Shown one piece after another: positions 22,346 to 30,580 of a stretch of 34,431 nt of DNA; positions within the stretch are counted from its first letter, which is position 1; each line of letters opens with the position of its first letter. Source of the DNA: DATMNI01 sp035570275 (GTDB taxonomy: Bacteria; Acidobacteriota; Terriglobia; Bryobacterales; Bryobacteraceae); assembly GCA_035570275.1 (NCBI GenBank), contig DATMNI010000479.1, positions 1 through 34,431 of the forward strand. Reading direction: 5' to 3'. Made by a program: the position numbers and the translations under genes. The notes beneath the pieces are model-generated. The model was not told the origin of the DNA. It saw only the letters and a list, made by a program, of their open reading frames with translations, and searched no databases.

Positions 22346-23476
22346 TCACACTTCCGGCGGTTCACCAGGCAAGAGCCACATGACTCCGGCGCCGCACACG
22401 AAGAAGACCGATGTTACGCCCAGAGCCGCTCCCATTCCGTAGCGGTCGGCGAGCGCTCCCACGGTGGCCGGCGCCAGCGCGCTCAGGGCACGGCCCGTGT
22501 TGTAACAGAAACCCTGGGCGGTGGTGCGCGCGATGGGTGGGAACATCTCCGCCGCCATCACTCCCAAGGCACTGAAATAACCGTGGCCGAAAAAGCCTAT
22601 CAGCGGACCGGCAACCAGAAGGACGGTGGCGTACTTGCCGAGCAGTCCGTAGACGGGGATGAGCGCGGCGGTGGTCAACACGAAGGTCAGGAACGCCGGA
22701 CGCCGGCCGAAGCGGTCGGCGATAAAACCGAACAGCACGTAACCGAAAAAGGCGCCCACCTGCATGGGCACGATCCAAGCCGACGTTTTGACAATTCCAA
22801 GGCCCGCGCCGCCGCGCTCCACGGGGCTCGAAAGATACGCCGGAATCCAGGTGAACAGGCCCCAGTAGCCAAATAGCAGGCAGGAGCACAGCGCGGCGAA
22901 CAGCAGCACGCGCCTCCGGAGTGGGGGGCGCAGTAATGCGGCGATCGGGGCGGCGCCGGGCTGCGCGGCTTTCCGCCAAACCGCCGGTTCCGGAATGCTG
23001 CGCCTGATCCACCAGGTGAAAAACGCCGGCAAAACTCCCAACAGGAACAGCGGACGCCATCCCCATCGCGGCAGCACCAGCGCCGCCAGGATCGCCGCCG
23101 CGATGTAGCCGATGGCCCACCCCGACTGCATCAGCCCGATGCCTTTGGCGCGATGTTTCGCGGGCCAGGTTTCGGCCACCAGCACAGACCCGGCCGCCCA
23201 CTCGCCGCCCAAGCCGATGCCCACCACGGAGCGCCAGAAAACCAGTTCCGCTACCGTGCGCGAAGTCGCCGTGAATGCCGTGAATACGGAAAACACCAGG
23301 ATGGACCAAGTCAACGCGCGCGCCCTGCCGAACCGGTCGGAGAGGTAGCCGAACAGGACTCCGCCGATGGCCGACGTGGCCAACGGAGCCGCCGCCAGGG
23401 CGCCCGCCGCCGCTCCACTTAACTGGAATTCGGCGCGGATGGCGGTGAGCGCGAAGGAGTACAACAGCACATCCAT
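22346..23476 (-). CDS. MFS transporter (sugar/organic-acid porter type), true start probably further upstream
   Basis: 376 aa from the first ATG, but this ATG lies inside TM1. The same frame continues upstream without a stop as WYRDIGRDQWRVLAAAQLGW then ILDA before MDVLLYSFALTAI, which completes TM1. The only plausible upstream starts are non-canonical, chiefly ATA at 23563 (IKPSSWYRD), giving 405 aa, the normal MFS length. Motifs: GYLSDRFGRARAL (loop 2-3), WRSVVGIGLGGEWAAGSVLV (TM4) and FIADRFGRRPAF (loop 8-9), as in metabolite:H+ symporters of the sialate/aromatic-acid and sugar type. Substrate unknown. It follows the M16 peptidase gene and was originally coupled to its stop. Confidence 0.85.
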   Translation of the reverse strand: MDVLLYSFALTAIRAEFQLSGAAAGALAAAPLATSAIGGVLFGYLSDRFGRARALTWSILVFSVFTAFTATSRTVAELVFWRSVVGIGLGGEWAAGSVLVAETWPAKHRAKGIGLMQSGWAIGYIAAAILAALVLPRWGWRPLFLLGVLPAFFTWWIRRSIPEPAVWRKAAQPGAAPIAALLRPPLRRRVLLFAALCSCLLFGYWGLFTWIPAYLSSPVERGGAGLGIVKTSAWIVPMQVGAFFGYVLFGFIADRFGRRPAFLTFVLTTAALIPVYGLLGKYATVLLVAGPLIGFFGHGYFSALGVMAAEMFPPIARTTAQGFCYNTGRALSALAPATVGALADRYGMGAALGVTSVFFVCGAGVMWLLPGEPPEV

Positions 23477-23559
23477 GGCATCCAGAATCCAGCCGAGTTG
23501 GGCGGCAGCCAGGACGCGCCACTGGTCGCGGCCGATATCGCGATACCAACTGGACGGCT

Positions 23560-23563
23560 TTAT
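23560..23563 (-). promoter_or_regulatory. ATAA junction replacing an expected ATGA stop/start overlap
   Basis: On the minus strand the peptidase ends CTG CAA TAA, and the transporter frame reads ATA AAG CCG from the same bases. A G in place of the third base would give ATGA: a TGA stop for the peptidase and an ATG start for a 405-aa transporter, the overlap type used repeatedly in this window. Confidence 0.55.
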
Positions 23564-26295
23564 TGCAGCACGCCCGCTTTCTTGAAGTCGCCGGCCTTCA
23601 CAAAGCTCAGCGTGGCCGGATCGACGTGGTGGCGGAAGGCTTCGTTGACCTCGGGCACTGTCAGGGTGGCGATCTTGGCCTCCATGGCCGCGTCAAACTT
23701 CATGGTGCGGTCGAAGCGCTCGCGGGTCAACAGCACGCCGGCCAGCGCACCGTCGGTGCTGCGCCCAACCCCCAGTTGCTCCAGCCACGCCTTCTTCTCG
23801 GCAGCCACTTCCTCCGCGGTGAAACCATCCTTCAGCGCGCGGGCCAACTCCTCCCGGAATGCTACATCCACCTTGGGCAGGTTCTGCGGCGCGCAGATGG
23901 CGGACATGGTAAACGTGGCCCCGTCATCTTTCGCATTCACGCCGAAGCCGGAATTGACGCCGTAGCTCAGCCCGTCTTTGTCGCGAATGCGATGCACCAG
24001 GCGCGCCGAAAACGTGCCGCCGAAGATCCGGTTGGCCAGCATCACCGCCGGGTAGTCCGGATCGTCCATTGCCAGGCGCGTGTTCATGCCGGCCAGGAAT
24101 TGGGCATTCTGCTTGTCCGGGGTCTCAATTTTCCGTTCCATCGGTCCCACTTTGGAGTAGGGCAGCGTCACGCGCTCAAAGCGGCTGGGGCTCTTCCATT
24201 GTCCGAACAGCTCGGCGGCGAGCTTCTGGACGGCCGCCGGATCGAACTGGCCCACAATCACCAGTTCCGCATTGGAGGCGCCGTAGAACTGGGCGTAGAA
24301 CTTGCGCGCTTCATCCAGCTTTACATTCTTGATCTCCTCGATTTCCTCGTCCAGCGTGCTCACGTACCGGGTGTCGCCGCGCTCGTACGGCCTGAGGTGG
24401 CGCTCCAGTTCGATGGACCCAAGCACCTGGGGCTCGCTCCGGGCATTCTCGATACCGGCCAGCCGTTGCTGGCGCACCTGTTCGAATTCATTCTCCGGGA
24501 AGGCCGGCTCCCGCAGCAGTTCGGCCGCCAGCCGCAATGCGCCCGCCAGGTTGGCTTCGACTGTCTGGATGTTGGCGTTGGCGCCCGTGGCGTTGCCGCT
24601 CACGTTGATCTGCGCCTTCAGGCGGTCGGACTCATCTTGAATCTGCTGGCGCGATTTGTTCTTGGTGCCCCGCATCAGGAGGGCGCCCGCCATCTGGGCT
24701 TCCGCCGATTTGCCGAACACGGACTTGGGATCGCCAAACCGAATGCCCAACTGGGCTGTTACGATGCCGCCGCGATTCTTCTTCGAAACCAGGACCAGTT
24801 TCATCCCGTTAGCCAGCTTGGCGCGGATCACGCGGCTTTCGATGTTGGCCGGGCTGGTATCGAAGGCCTCGCCTTGAGCGATCACCTCGCCGCCCTTGTA
24901 GTCTTTGAGCAGCGCCGTGAGGTCGGGCGCCGAGGGAATCTCGGAGCGCTCGGGGCTCTTGGTGGGGATGAACTCGCCCAGGGTGCGGTTGGATGGCAGC
25001 AGGTAAGCTTTGGCCACGCGCAGCACATCCTGCGGGGTGACCTTCTTCACTTCGTCGCGCTGATAGAACATCAGACGCCAATCGCCTTCGGAGATCACCT
25101 CGCTGAGCGCCAGGGCAACCGATTGCGTATTGGTCATCGCGAGGTCGATCTGCTTGAGCAGGCGGGTCTTGACGCGATCCACCTCTTCTTTCGTCGGCGG
25201 TTCATTGACCAGCCCCTCCACGGTCTTCAACATGGTCTGCCGGGCATCGTCCAGCGATTGCTCCTGGCGCAGGATCGCCAGGGCGATCAGGACCCCCGGG
25301 TCGCGCAACTCGAAATTGATCATGACTCCCTGGACCGCTTTTTTATTGTCCACAAGGGCTTTGTACAGACGTCCCGAAGGGGTATCGCCGAGCACACCCG
25401 CCAGCACCTGGATGGCGGCCGTGTCGGGATGCGTGGCAGCGGGCACATGGTAGAGCGCGGCCAGGGTTTGAGTGTCGCCCACCCGGCGTAGCGTGACCGT
25501 GCGCTCGCCATCCTGGGTGGGCTCCACCGTGTAAGTCTTCTCCAGTTTGCGGGACGGGCGCGGAATGTGGCCCATGGTATCGGCCACCCACTGCAAGGTC
25601 TTGGATTCGTCGAGCTTGCCGGCGATGGTCAACACCGCGTCGTCGGGTTGATAATATTTCTGGTAAAACGCCGCCAACCGGTCGATGGGCACGTTCTCGA
25701 TATCGGAGCGGTTCCCAATGGGGAGGTGGCCGTAGTTGTGCCACAGGTACGCAGTTTCCAGTATGCGTTGGATCATGACGTTGGTGGGGTTGTTCTCACC
25801 CGATTCGAATTCGTTGCGCACCACCGTCATTTCCTTGTCCAGAATGGCCTTCTCCATGCGCGTGTTGACCATGCGGTCGGCTTCCAGTTCCAGCGCCCAG
25901 CGCAGGTTTTCGTCGCTGGCGTTGACGGTTTCAAAATAATTCGTCCGGTCCCAGGACGTGGAACCGTTCATGGCCGCCCCGTGTTCGGTCAATTCCTGCT
26001 TGATGTTGGCGCGCGTTGTGGTCTGGAGGAACATGAGGTGCTCCAGCAGATGCGCCATGCCGGTTTCGCCGTATCCTTCATGCCGCGAGCCGACCAGATA
26101 AGTGACATTGACCGTGACCTTGGGCTTCGAAGGGTCGGGGAACAAAAGAAGGTGCAGGCCATTGGGAAAAGCGTATTCCGTGATGCCCTCAATGGACGCC
26201 ACCTTTTGCACGCCCTGAGGGAGAGTCTGGGTAAAAGCCGGCAAGGCCAAAGAAAGAACGGCCGCCACGAGAATGAATGAAGCGCTGCGACGCAT
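23560..26295 (-). CDS. Secreted M16-family zinc peptidase (insulinase/pitrilysin type), two-domain
   Basis: 911 aa with GGAAGGAG about 8-9 nt before the ATG and a signal peptide (MRRSASFILVAAVLSLALPA...FTQ). The N-terminal M16 domain has the inverted zinc motif HLLEH at 82-86 in GETGMAHLLEHLMF and the downstream Glu in VVRNEFESGENNP. The C-terminal half (from about 490, SRVIRAKLANGMKLVLVSKK) is the second M16 pair without HxxEH and contains the substrate-closing R/Y region (KDGLSYGVNSGFG). The single-chain, two-half layout matches processing peptidases of about 900 aa. It likely degrades peptides in the periplasm. The adjacent transporter downstream may take up products (inference). Confidence 0.93.
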   Translation of the reverse strand: MRRSASFILVAAVLSLALPAFTQTLPQGVQKVASIEGITEYAFPNGLHLLLFPDPSKPKVTVNVTYLVGSRHEGYGETGMAHLLEHLMFLQTTTRANIKQELTEHGAAMNGSTSWDRTNYFETVNASDENLRWALELEADRMVNTRMEKAILDKEMTVVRNEFESGENNPTNVMIQRILETAYLWHNYGHLPIGNRSDIENVPIDRLAAFYQKYYQPDDAVLTIAGKLDESKTLQWVADTMGHIPRPSRKLEKTYTVEPTQDGERTVTLRRVGDTQTLAALYHVPAATHPDTAAIQVLAGVLGDTPSGRLYKALVDNKKAVQGVMINFELRDPGVLIALAILRQEQSLDDARQTMLKTVEGLVNEPPTKEEVDRVKTRLLKQIDLAMTNTQSVALALSEVISEGDWRLMFYQRDEVKKVTPQDVLRVAKAYLLPSNRTLGEFIPTKSPERSEIPSAPDLTALLKDYKGGEVIAQGEAFDTSPANIESRVIRAKLANGMKLVLVSKKNRGGIVTAQLGIRFGDPKSVFGKSAEAQMAGALLMRGTKNKSRQQIQDESDRLKAQINVSGNATGANANIQTVEANLAGALRLAAELLREPAFPENEFEQVRQQRLAGIENARSEPQVLGSIELERHLRPYERGDTRYVSTLDEEIEEIKNVKLDEARKFYAQFYGASNAELVIVGQFDPAAVQKLAAELFGQWKSPSRFERVTLPYSKVGPMERKIETPDKQNAQFLAGMNTRLAMDDPDYPAVMLANRIFGGTFSARLVHRIRDKDGLSYGVNSGFGVNAKDDGATFTMSAICAPQNLPKVDVAFREELARALKDGFTAEEVAAEKKAWLEQLGVGRSTDGALAGVLLTRERFDRTMKFDAAMEAKIATLTVPEVNEAFRHHVDPATLSFVKAGDFKKAGVLQ

Positions 26296-26508
26296 AGGGA
26301 TTTCTCCTTCCGAATTTCAGCTCGAATTTCCAGATCGGATTATGTCAGATGTCAAATTATAACAACGGAATGCCGGCCGCCCTCGGCTTGGCGGCTCATT
26401 GGTCGCGGCCGTGCTCAATCGTTCCGGGGATTTGCGAACCGGGCGGCTTGCCTGGGGGAAGGTGGCCCTGCCGCCAAGCCTTTCTCGTAGGCGTAGAATG
26501 AATGCAAG

Positions 26509-26787
26509 ATGGCTAGGTCCAGGTTTAGCTCCAAACCGCACGCTGAGGTGTTGCTAAGGGTGTTCGACTTACCCAGACGTGGGATGACTCCGGCGCTCGC
26601 TGAAAGCATTTTGGCCTTCGACTTCCCCGAGGTGGATGCAGCCCGTATTGAAGAATTGAATGTCCGAGCCAATGAAGGTGAGCTCACCGACGAGGAAGAA
26701 GCTGAACTGGAAGCGTACATCAATATCAATGATCTCCTCGCATACTGGCAGTCGAAGGCCCGTCAGATCTTGCAGCAGCCAGCATGA
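26509..26787 (+). CDS. Small acidic protein paired with an HNH endonuclease
   Basis: 92 aa starting MARSRFSSKPHAEVLLRVFD. The N-terminal third is basic; then come MTPALAESILAFDFPEVDAA and an acidic helical part NEGELTDEEEAELEAYININ, ending LLAYWQSKARQILQQPA. Its stop overlaps the HNH start (ATGA at 26784-26787). I know this pairing from cyanobacteria and other bacteria, where the small partner is annotated only as hypothetical. An antitoxin or adaptor role is a guess from size, acidity, order and overlap. No DNA-binding motif is certain. Confidence 0.7.
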   Translation: MARSRFSSKPHAEVLLRVFDLPRRGMTPALAESILAFDFPEVDAARIEELNVRANEGELTDEEEAELEAYININDLLAYWQSKARQILQQPA

Positions 26788-27203
26788 GTGAACCGGCTGA
26801 GGCGGTTCGGCGGCGCGCCGCCAATCGCTGCGAGTACTGCCGCCTGCCACAAGCGGCGTTCCGCCGAGGATTCCACATGGAACACATCGTGGCCAGGCAA
26901 CACGGTGGGTCGACTAGCCTTGACAACCTTGCATTCGCCTGTTGGAGCTGCAATCTGAAGAAAGGTCCCAACTTGTCTGGTATCGATCCAGAGACCGGGC
27001 TTATGGCGGCGCTCTTTCATCCCCGCAAGGACTCCTGGTTGGAACATTTCTCTGCGCATATTGGCACTCTTATCCCGCTCGGTGTCGAGATCCGTGGCTT
27101 GACACCGGTGGGACGTGCGACGGTTCGGGTACTTGGGCTGAATGAGGAAATGCGGCAGATGGTCCGTTACGAGCTCTGGCTAGAAGGGTTGTATGCGAAA
27201 TAG
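26784..27203 (+). CDS. HNH endonuclease
   Basis: 139 aa. The core is a zinc-bound HNH fold: CEYCRLPQ (Cys pair 1), FHMEHIVARQHGGS (the H of HNH, with E-H as active site), DNLAFACWSCNLKKGPN (N of HNH and Cys pair 2), then SGIDPETGLMAALFHPRKDS with the final His. The C-terminal part, TPVGRATVRVLGLNEEMRQM, is typical of this subgroup. It cuts or nicks DNA; the target is unknown. It is translated together with the small protein before it, forming an isolated two-gene unit with signs of a mobile or defence-type cassette. Confidence 0.85.
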   Translation: MSEPAEAVRRRAANRCEYCRLPQAAFRRGFHMEHIVARQHGGSTSLDNLAFACWSCNLKKGPNLSGIDPETGLMAALFHPRKDSWLEHFSAHIGTLIPLGVEIRGLTPVGRATVRVLGLNEEMRQMVRYELWLEGLYAK

Positions 27204-27230
27204 TTCTCGGCCGCAATCCGCTCACATTAT

Positions 27231-27245
27231 GGCGGCGTAGCCGCC
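27231..27245. terminator. Small GC hairpin after the HNH gene
   Basis: GGCGGC GTA GCCGCC, a 6-bp perfect stem 28 bp after the HNH stop, followed by gtctcg rather than T. It is a weak terminator or hairpin-repeat candidate. Confidence 0.3.
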
Positions 27246-27316
27246 GTCTCGCGGGCGGGATACGACCCCCTGCAAAAAGCACGTAGAATGAAAGGCGCGC
27301 TATAGACGCCGCTATC

Positions 27317-29764
27317 ATGCCCGGCACACCGCCAGCCCAACGCGCCGACGACCCGGTCGCCCCCGGGCAGCTTCTCGCCGATCGCTTCCGCGTCATGCGC
27401 CGCATCGCCCAGGGCGGCATGGGAGTGGTCTACGAAGCCTTCGACGAGAAACTTGGCCGGCGCATCGCTCTGAAGTGTGCGCGCGGCGGGCACGACCGGC
27501 ATCTGTCCCCCGAAGTCCGCCTGGCCACCGAAGTCAGCCATCCCAACATTTGCAAGATCTACGAAATCCACAGCGCGCAAACTCCCGCGGGGCCGCTGGA
27601 ATTCTTCACCATGGAGTTCCTCGAAGGGCCCACCCTGTACCGCCGCCTGGAAGAAGGCAGAATAGACCGCAAGGAAGCCGAGGCCATCGCTCGCGATCTG
27701 TGCGCCGGCCTGGCGGAGGCGCACCGCCACCAGGTCATCCATGGCGATATGAAAAGCGCCAATGTCATTCTGACCAGGAATCCGGACGGAACACCGCGCG
27801 CCGTGATCACCGATTTCGGCCTGGCCCGCGCCGCCCGCACCTCCGGGATCCGGGGCGGCTCGCCGGGGTACATGGCGCCGGAACTGTACGCCGGCCAGCC
27901 CACCACGGTCGCCTCCGATATCTACGCCCTCGGCGTGATTCTGCACGAACTCGCCTGCGGCGTCCGGCCCGACGAGCGGGTCGCCATGGCGGCCAGCACA
28001 GCAACGCTGCTCCCGTCCGATCCTCCGGTGAAACTGGACCACCGCCGGCGGCTCGCCGACCTGAGCCAGGCGCCTCCGCCCCCGCTGCGCTCACGGTGGG
28101 ATCCGATTCTCAAGAGGTGCCTGCAGACCGACCCGAAGCTGCGATACGAAACAGTGGACCAGGTTCGGCTGGCGCTGGGTCCCTCGGTAGCGCGCCGCCG
28201 CGTGTTGATTCTGGCCGGCGCGGTGGTGCTGGCTGCCGTCGCAGCCCTGCTGACCTACTGGAAGTCCACGGCGCCGGCCCAAACCGTGCGGCTCGATGTC
28301 GACGCAGTGCAGGGCTCGCCCCAACTCGCGGTGAAGGTCCGCCAGCAGATGGCGCAACTTAAAAACAGCCCGCTGATCGCGTTTTTCGTGAACGCGTCGC
28401 GAGCTACTCATCGCCTGTCGGCCGATGTCACCCCGAAGGCCGGCAAGCTGAGGCTGCACGCCGTGTTGAGCGATCTCCGCTCCGGCGCTCCGGTGACGGA
28501 GTGGGCGGCGGATTATGAGCCGGCGCAATTGCGCTACGCCCCCGTGGCGCTGGCCGGCGTGGTCAGCAGCACCTTCCATCTTCCGGCGCTCACCACTTAT
28601 GCCACTGTCAACGCATCGGCGGCAGCTACTTATCAACAAGGCCTCGCCATCATGCCCGATGACCGGAAGTTGGATGAGGCTCTCGTCGCCTTCCAGTCCG
28701 CCGCCGCGCTCGATCCCGATTCGGCGCTGCCACTGGCCGGTCTGGCCGAGGTCCAACGGCGCAAGTATTTTCTGACAGAGGTCCAGTCATGGGAGGATGC
28801 AGCGATGGCGGCCTGGCAGCAGGCGGAGCTGCGAAATCCCGATAGCGCCGAGGTGCATCGTATCGCCGGCCTGCTGGAATACGATCACAACCATCCGGAG
28901 CAAGCTCTCGCCCGCATGCGCCGCGCTACCGAATTCCAGCCTCCACACCGCGATGCCTACCGTCGCCTGGGCGCACTCTATCAACAGAAGGGACAGCTTC
29001 CGGAGGCTCTCCAGGCTTATCTCAAAGCCCAGAGTATTGCGCCTGGGGATACACGGATTTACGAGGAACTGGCCCACGTGTATAGTGTGCAATCCAATTT
29101 CGCCGAAGCTTCCAAAGCCCTGCAAAGAGCGGTGGAACTTGCCCCGGATCGCCCACATTTTCGCAGATTGCTTGCCCTTGCCTATCAAGACCAGGGACAG
29201 TTCGCCGAGGCGGAGTCCTCCCTCCGTACCGTCCTCGCTCAGGAACGCTCAGCGGACAACCTGAGAGCGCTCGGCCACGTCCTCATGTACCAGAAAAGGG
29301 ACGAGGAAGCCATCGGGCTGCTCTCAGAGGCTGCCAAGCTGGGCGATCAGATCTCCTTCACGTGGCTCTGCCTCGGCCTTGCGAGCCAACGCACGGGCCG
29401 CACTGCCGATTCGCGAAGAGCATTTCAAAAAGGGCTCACCATCGCCGAGCACGAGGTGGTGCAAGTGCCGCGGAGCGGCTATTACCATGCGAGTCTGGCC
29501 TACTTTTGCGCTCAAACGGGCCAAACCGAGCGTGCCGGCATGGAGGCTGCGCAAGCGGTCCAACTCGCCCCCCACCACAACGACACAATCTGGATGGCTA
29601 CACTAACCTACGAACGCATCGGCAACCGGGCCGCCGCCCTCAAAACGCTGGAGTCCGCACCGCGGTCCCTTATGGAAGATATGCATCGTTGGCCGGAAGC
29701 AGCCGCATTGACCAGTGACCAGGGCTTTTCCCAACTGTCGTCGGCGCCAGGCGGACAACACTGA
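27317..29764 (+). CDS. Receptor-like Ser/Thr protein kinase with C-terminal TPR repeats
   Basis: 815 aa. Kinase domain (about 20-290): Gly loop IAQGGMGVVYEAFDEKLG, ATP lysine K53 in IALKCARG, catalytic loop IHGDMKSANVIL (D144; Gly where Arg is usual, so a non-RD kinase), DFG at 166-168 in VITDFGLA, and the GSPGYMAPELYAGQ substrate segment. One TM helix (about 296-315, LILAGAVVLAAVAALLTYW) is followed by a region like the FlgO/adenylate-cyclase-associated beta domain (VRLDVDAVQGSPQLAVKVRQ). Then come at least six TPRs (for example AYRRLGALYQQKGQLPEALQ, IYEELAHVYSVQSNFAEASK, FRRLLALAYQDQGQFAEAES). This architecture is expanded in Solibacter-like Acidobacteriota. It ends 94 bp before the three-gene protease cassette; a regulatory link is possible but unproven. 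Confidence 0.93.
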   Translation: MPGTPPAQRADDPVAPGQLLADRFRVMRRIAQGGMGVVYEAFDEKLGRRIALKCARGGHDRHLSPEVRLATEVSHPNICKIYEIHSAQTPAGPLEFFTMEFLEGPTLYRRLEEGRIDRKEAEAIARDLCAGLAEAHRHQVIHGDMKSANVILTRNPDGTPRAVITDFGLARAARTSGIRGGSPGYMAPELYAGQPTTVASDIYALGVILHELACGVRPDERVAMAASTATLLPSDPPVKLDHRRRLADLSQAPPPPLRSRWDPILKRCLQTDPKLRYETVDQVRLALGPSVARRRVLILAGAVVLAAVAALLTYWKSTAPAQTVRLDVDAVQGSPQLAVKVRQQMAQLKNSPLIAFFVNASRATHRLSADVTPKAGKLRLHAVLSDLRSGAPVTEWAADYEPAQLRYAPVALAGVVSSTFHLPALTTYATVNASAAATYQQGLAIMPDDRKLDEALVAFQSAAALDPDSALPLAGLAEVQRRKYFLTEVQSWEDAAMAAWQQAELRNPDSAEVHRIAGLLEYDHNHPEQALARMRRATEFQPPHRDAYRRLGALYQQKGQLPEALQAYLKAQSIAPGDTRIYEELAHVYSVQSNFAEASKALQRAVELAPDRPHFRRLLALAYQDQGQFAEAESSLRTVLAQERSADNLRALGHVLMYQKRDEEAIGLLSEAAKLGDQISFTWLCLGLASQRTGRTADSRRAFQKGLTIAEHEVVQVPRSGYYHASLAYFCAQTGQTERAGMEAAQAVQLAPHHNDTIWMATLTYERIGNRAAALKTLESAPRSLMEDMHRWPEAAALTSDQGFSQLSSAPGGQH

Positions 29765-29783
29765 CCTGGCGCCACGAAAACTC

Positions 29784-29817
29784 TTGACTTGCTGACAAGC
29801 CTATGTTGGGATATAGC
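29784..29817 (+). promoter_or_regulatory. Weak candidate promoter for the three-gene protease cassette
   Basis: TTGACT at 29784 and TTGCTG at 29789 precede TATAGC at 29812; the second has a 17-bp spacer. The gap from the kinase stop to the peptide gene is 94 bp, long enough for its own promoter. The assignment is tentative. Confidence 0.25.
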
Positions 29818-29858
29818 GACTCTGTATTTTTCAGTTCGGTGAAAGGCGACGAACCAGA

Positions 29859-30017
29859 ATGGCTACAAAGAAGAAGGCGGTCACGAAGAAGGCGAGCAAG
29901 ATCAATCTCAGCGGCGGTGGTAGCGGTGACGGGACCTCCGGTTCCGAGCTCAAAGGCGGCGGCGGTCCAACAGGCGGCGGCAAGATCAAGAAACCCGCCG
30001 CGAAGAAAAAGAAATGA
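29859..30017 (+). CDS. 52-aa Lys-capped, Gly-rich peptide, candidate substrate/precursor of the adjacent protease
   Basis: A small gene of 52 codons from ATG 29859 to TGA 30017. The peptide is modular: a basic head MATKKKAVTKKASK, a hinge INLS, a flexible centre GGGSGDGTSGSELKGGGG, then PTGGGKIKKP and a basic tail AAKKKK. By count it has 14 Lys and 13 Gly with only two acidic residues and no Cys. The stop overlaps the next start as ATGA, so it is translationally coupled to the papain-like protease. I know no named family. Possible roles: protease substrate or leader, a secreted peptide processed by the protease, or a nucleic-acid-binding tail. Coding status rests on coupling, composition and the absence of any other reading of this gap; no strong ribosome site is seen. 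Confidence 0.6.
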   Translation: MATKKKAVTKKASKINLSGGGSGDGTSGSELKGGGGPTGGGKIKKPAAKKKK

Positions 30018-30580
30018 GCCCCGGCACCGCAACTCGCGCCCTTTCGCTCAAAGTGCAGCGACAGGAGAAGTCCGAATGGTGTTGGGCGGCCGTGTCGGTC
30101 AGCGTCGATCGCTTTTTTCGCCCCGATTCCACGCATTCGCAATGTGAGATCGCCGGCTCCGCGCTCAATCTGCCGTGCTGCAAGGGTGGTCAGCCGGCGC
30201 AATCGGATTCCTGCAACGCGCCGCATGCCCTGCACCCCGTGCTCGGCCGGTTTCATCTGCTGGCGGCCGATCCCATTGTGAAGCCGCTGTCTTTCGACCG
30301 CGTGCGCACCGAAATCGATGCCGGGCGGCCCGTCTGCGTCCTGATTAAATGGCTGGACAATCAGGGCCAGGTGACGGACCGTGGCCACTTCATCGCTCTC
30401 AGTGGATATCGCGTGACGCCGGCGCTAAAACAGTTCGTGTCCGTCACGGACCCGTGGTTCGGTTCCTCCGAGGTCGTCTTCGAACAGCTAATCGACGGCA
30501 AGGGCGGCTACCGCGACGGCCGCGGCGTGTGGGTCGCCTCATTCCTGGTAGCCAACGAGGCGGCATCCCCATGCCGATGA
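30014..30580 (+). CDS. Papain-like cysteine protease (C39/C70-like, AvrRpt2-type fold)
   Basis: 188 aa. Catalytic set: C23 in QRQEKSEWCWAAVSVSVDRF, with the oxyanion Gln just before it; H125 in TDRGHFIALSGY; D146 in FVSVTDPWFG. Between them a Cys-rich segment (HSQCEIAGSALNLPCCKGGQ, SDSCNAPHALHPVLGRFH) is typical of bacterial papain-like proteins of the Peptidase_C39_2/AvrRpt2-like group. There is no signal peptide or TM segment, and no ABC exporter domain. It overlaps the peptide gene upstream (ATGA 30014-30017) and the unknown gene downstream (ATGA 30577-30580). A role in cleaving the small peptide or a host/self protein is inferred. Confidence 0.85.
   Translation: MSPGTATRALSLKVQRQEKSEWCWAAVSVSVDRFFRPDSTHSQCEIAGSALNLPCCKGGQPAQSDSCNAPHALHPVLGRFHLLAADPIVKPLSFDRVRTEIDAGRPVCVLIKWLDNQGQVTDRGHFIALSGYRVTPALKQFVSVTDPWFGSSEVVFEQLIDGKGGYRDGRGVWVASFLVANEAASPCR

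Noticed and set aside
22362..23549. 395-codon frame overlapping the MFS gene on the same strand
   Set aside because: Shifted frame of the transporter, Arg/Gly/Pro-rich, no hydrophobic periodicity.
23563..25491. 642-codon open frame on the plus strand opposite the M16 peptidase
   Set aside because: It is the antisense mirror of a clear, motif-bearing gene; high GC at third positions removes stops from the opposite strand. No family features.
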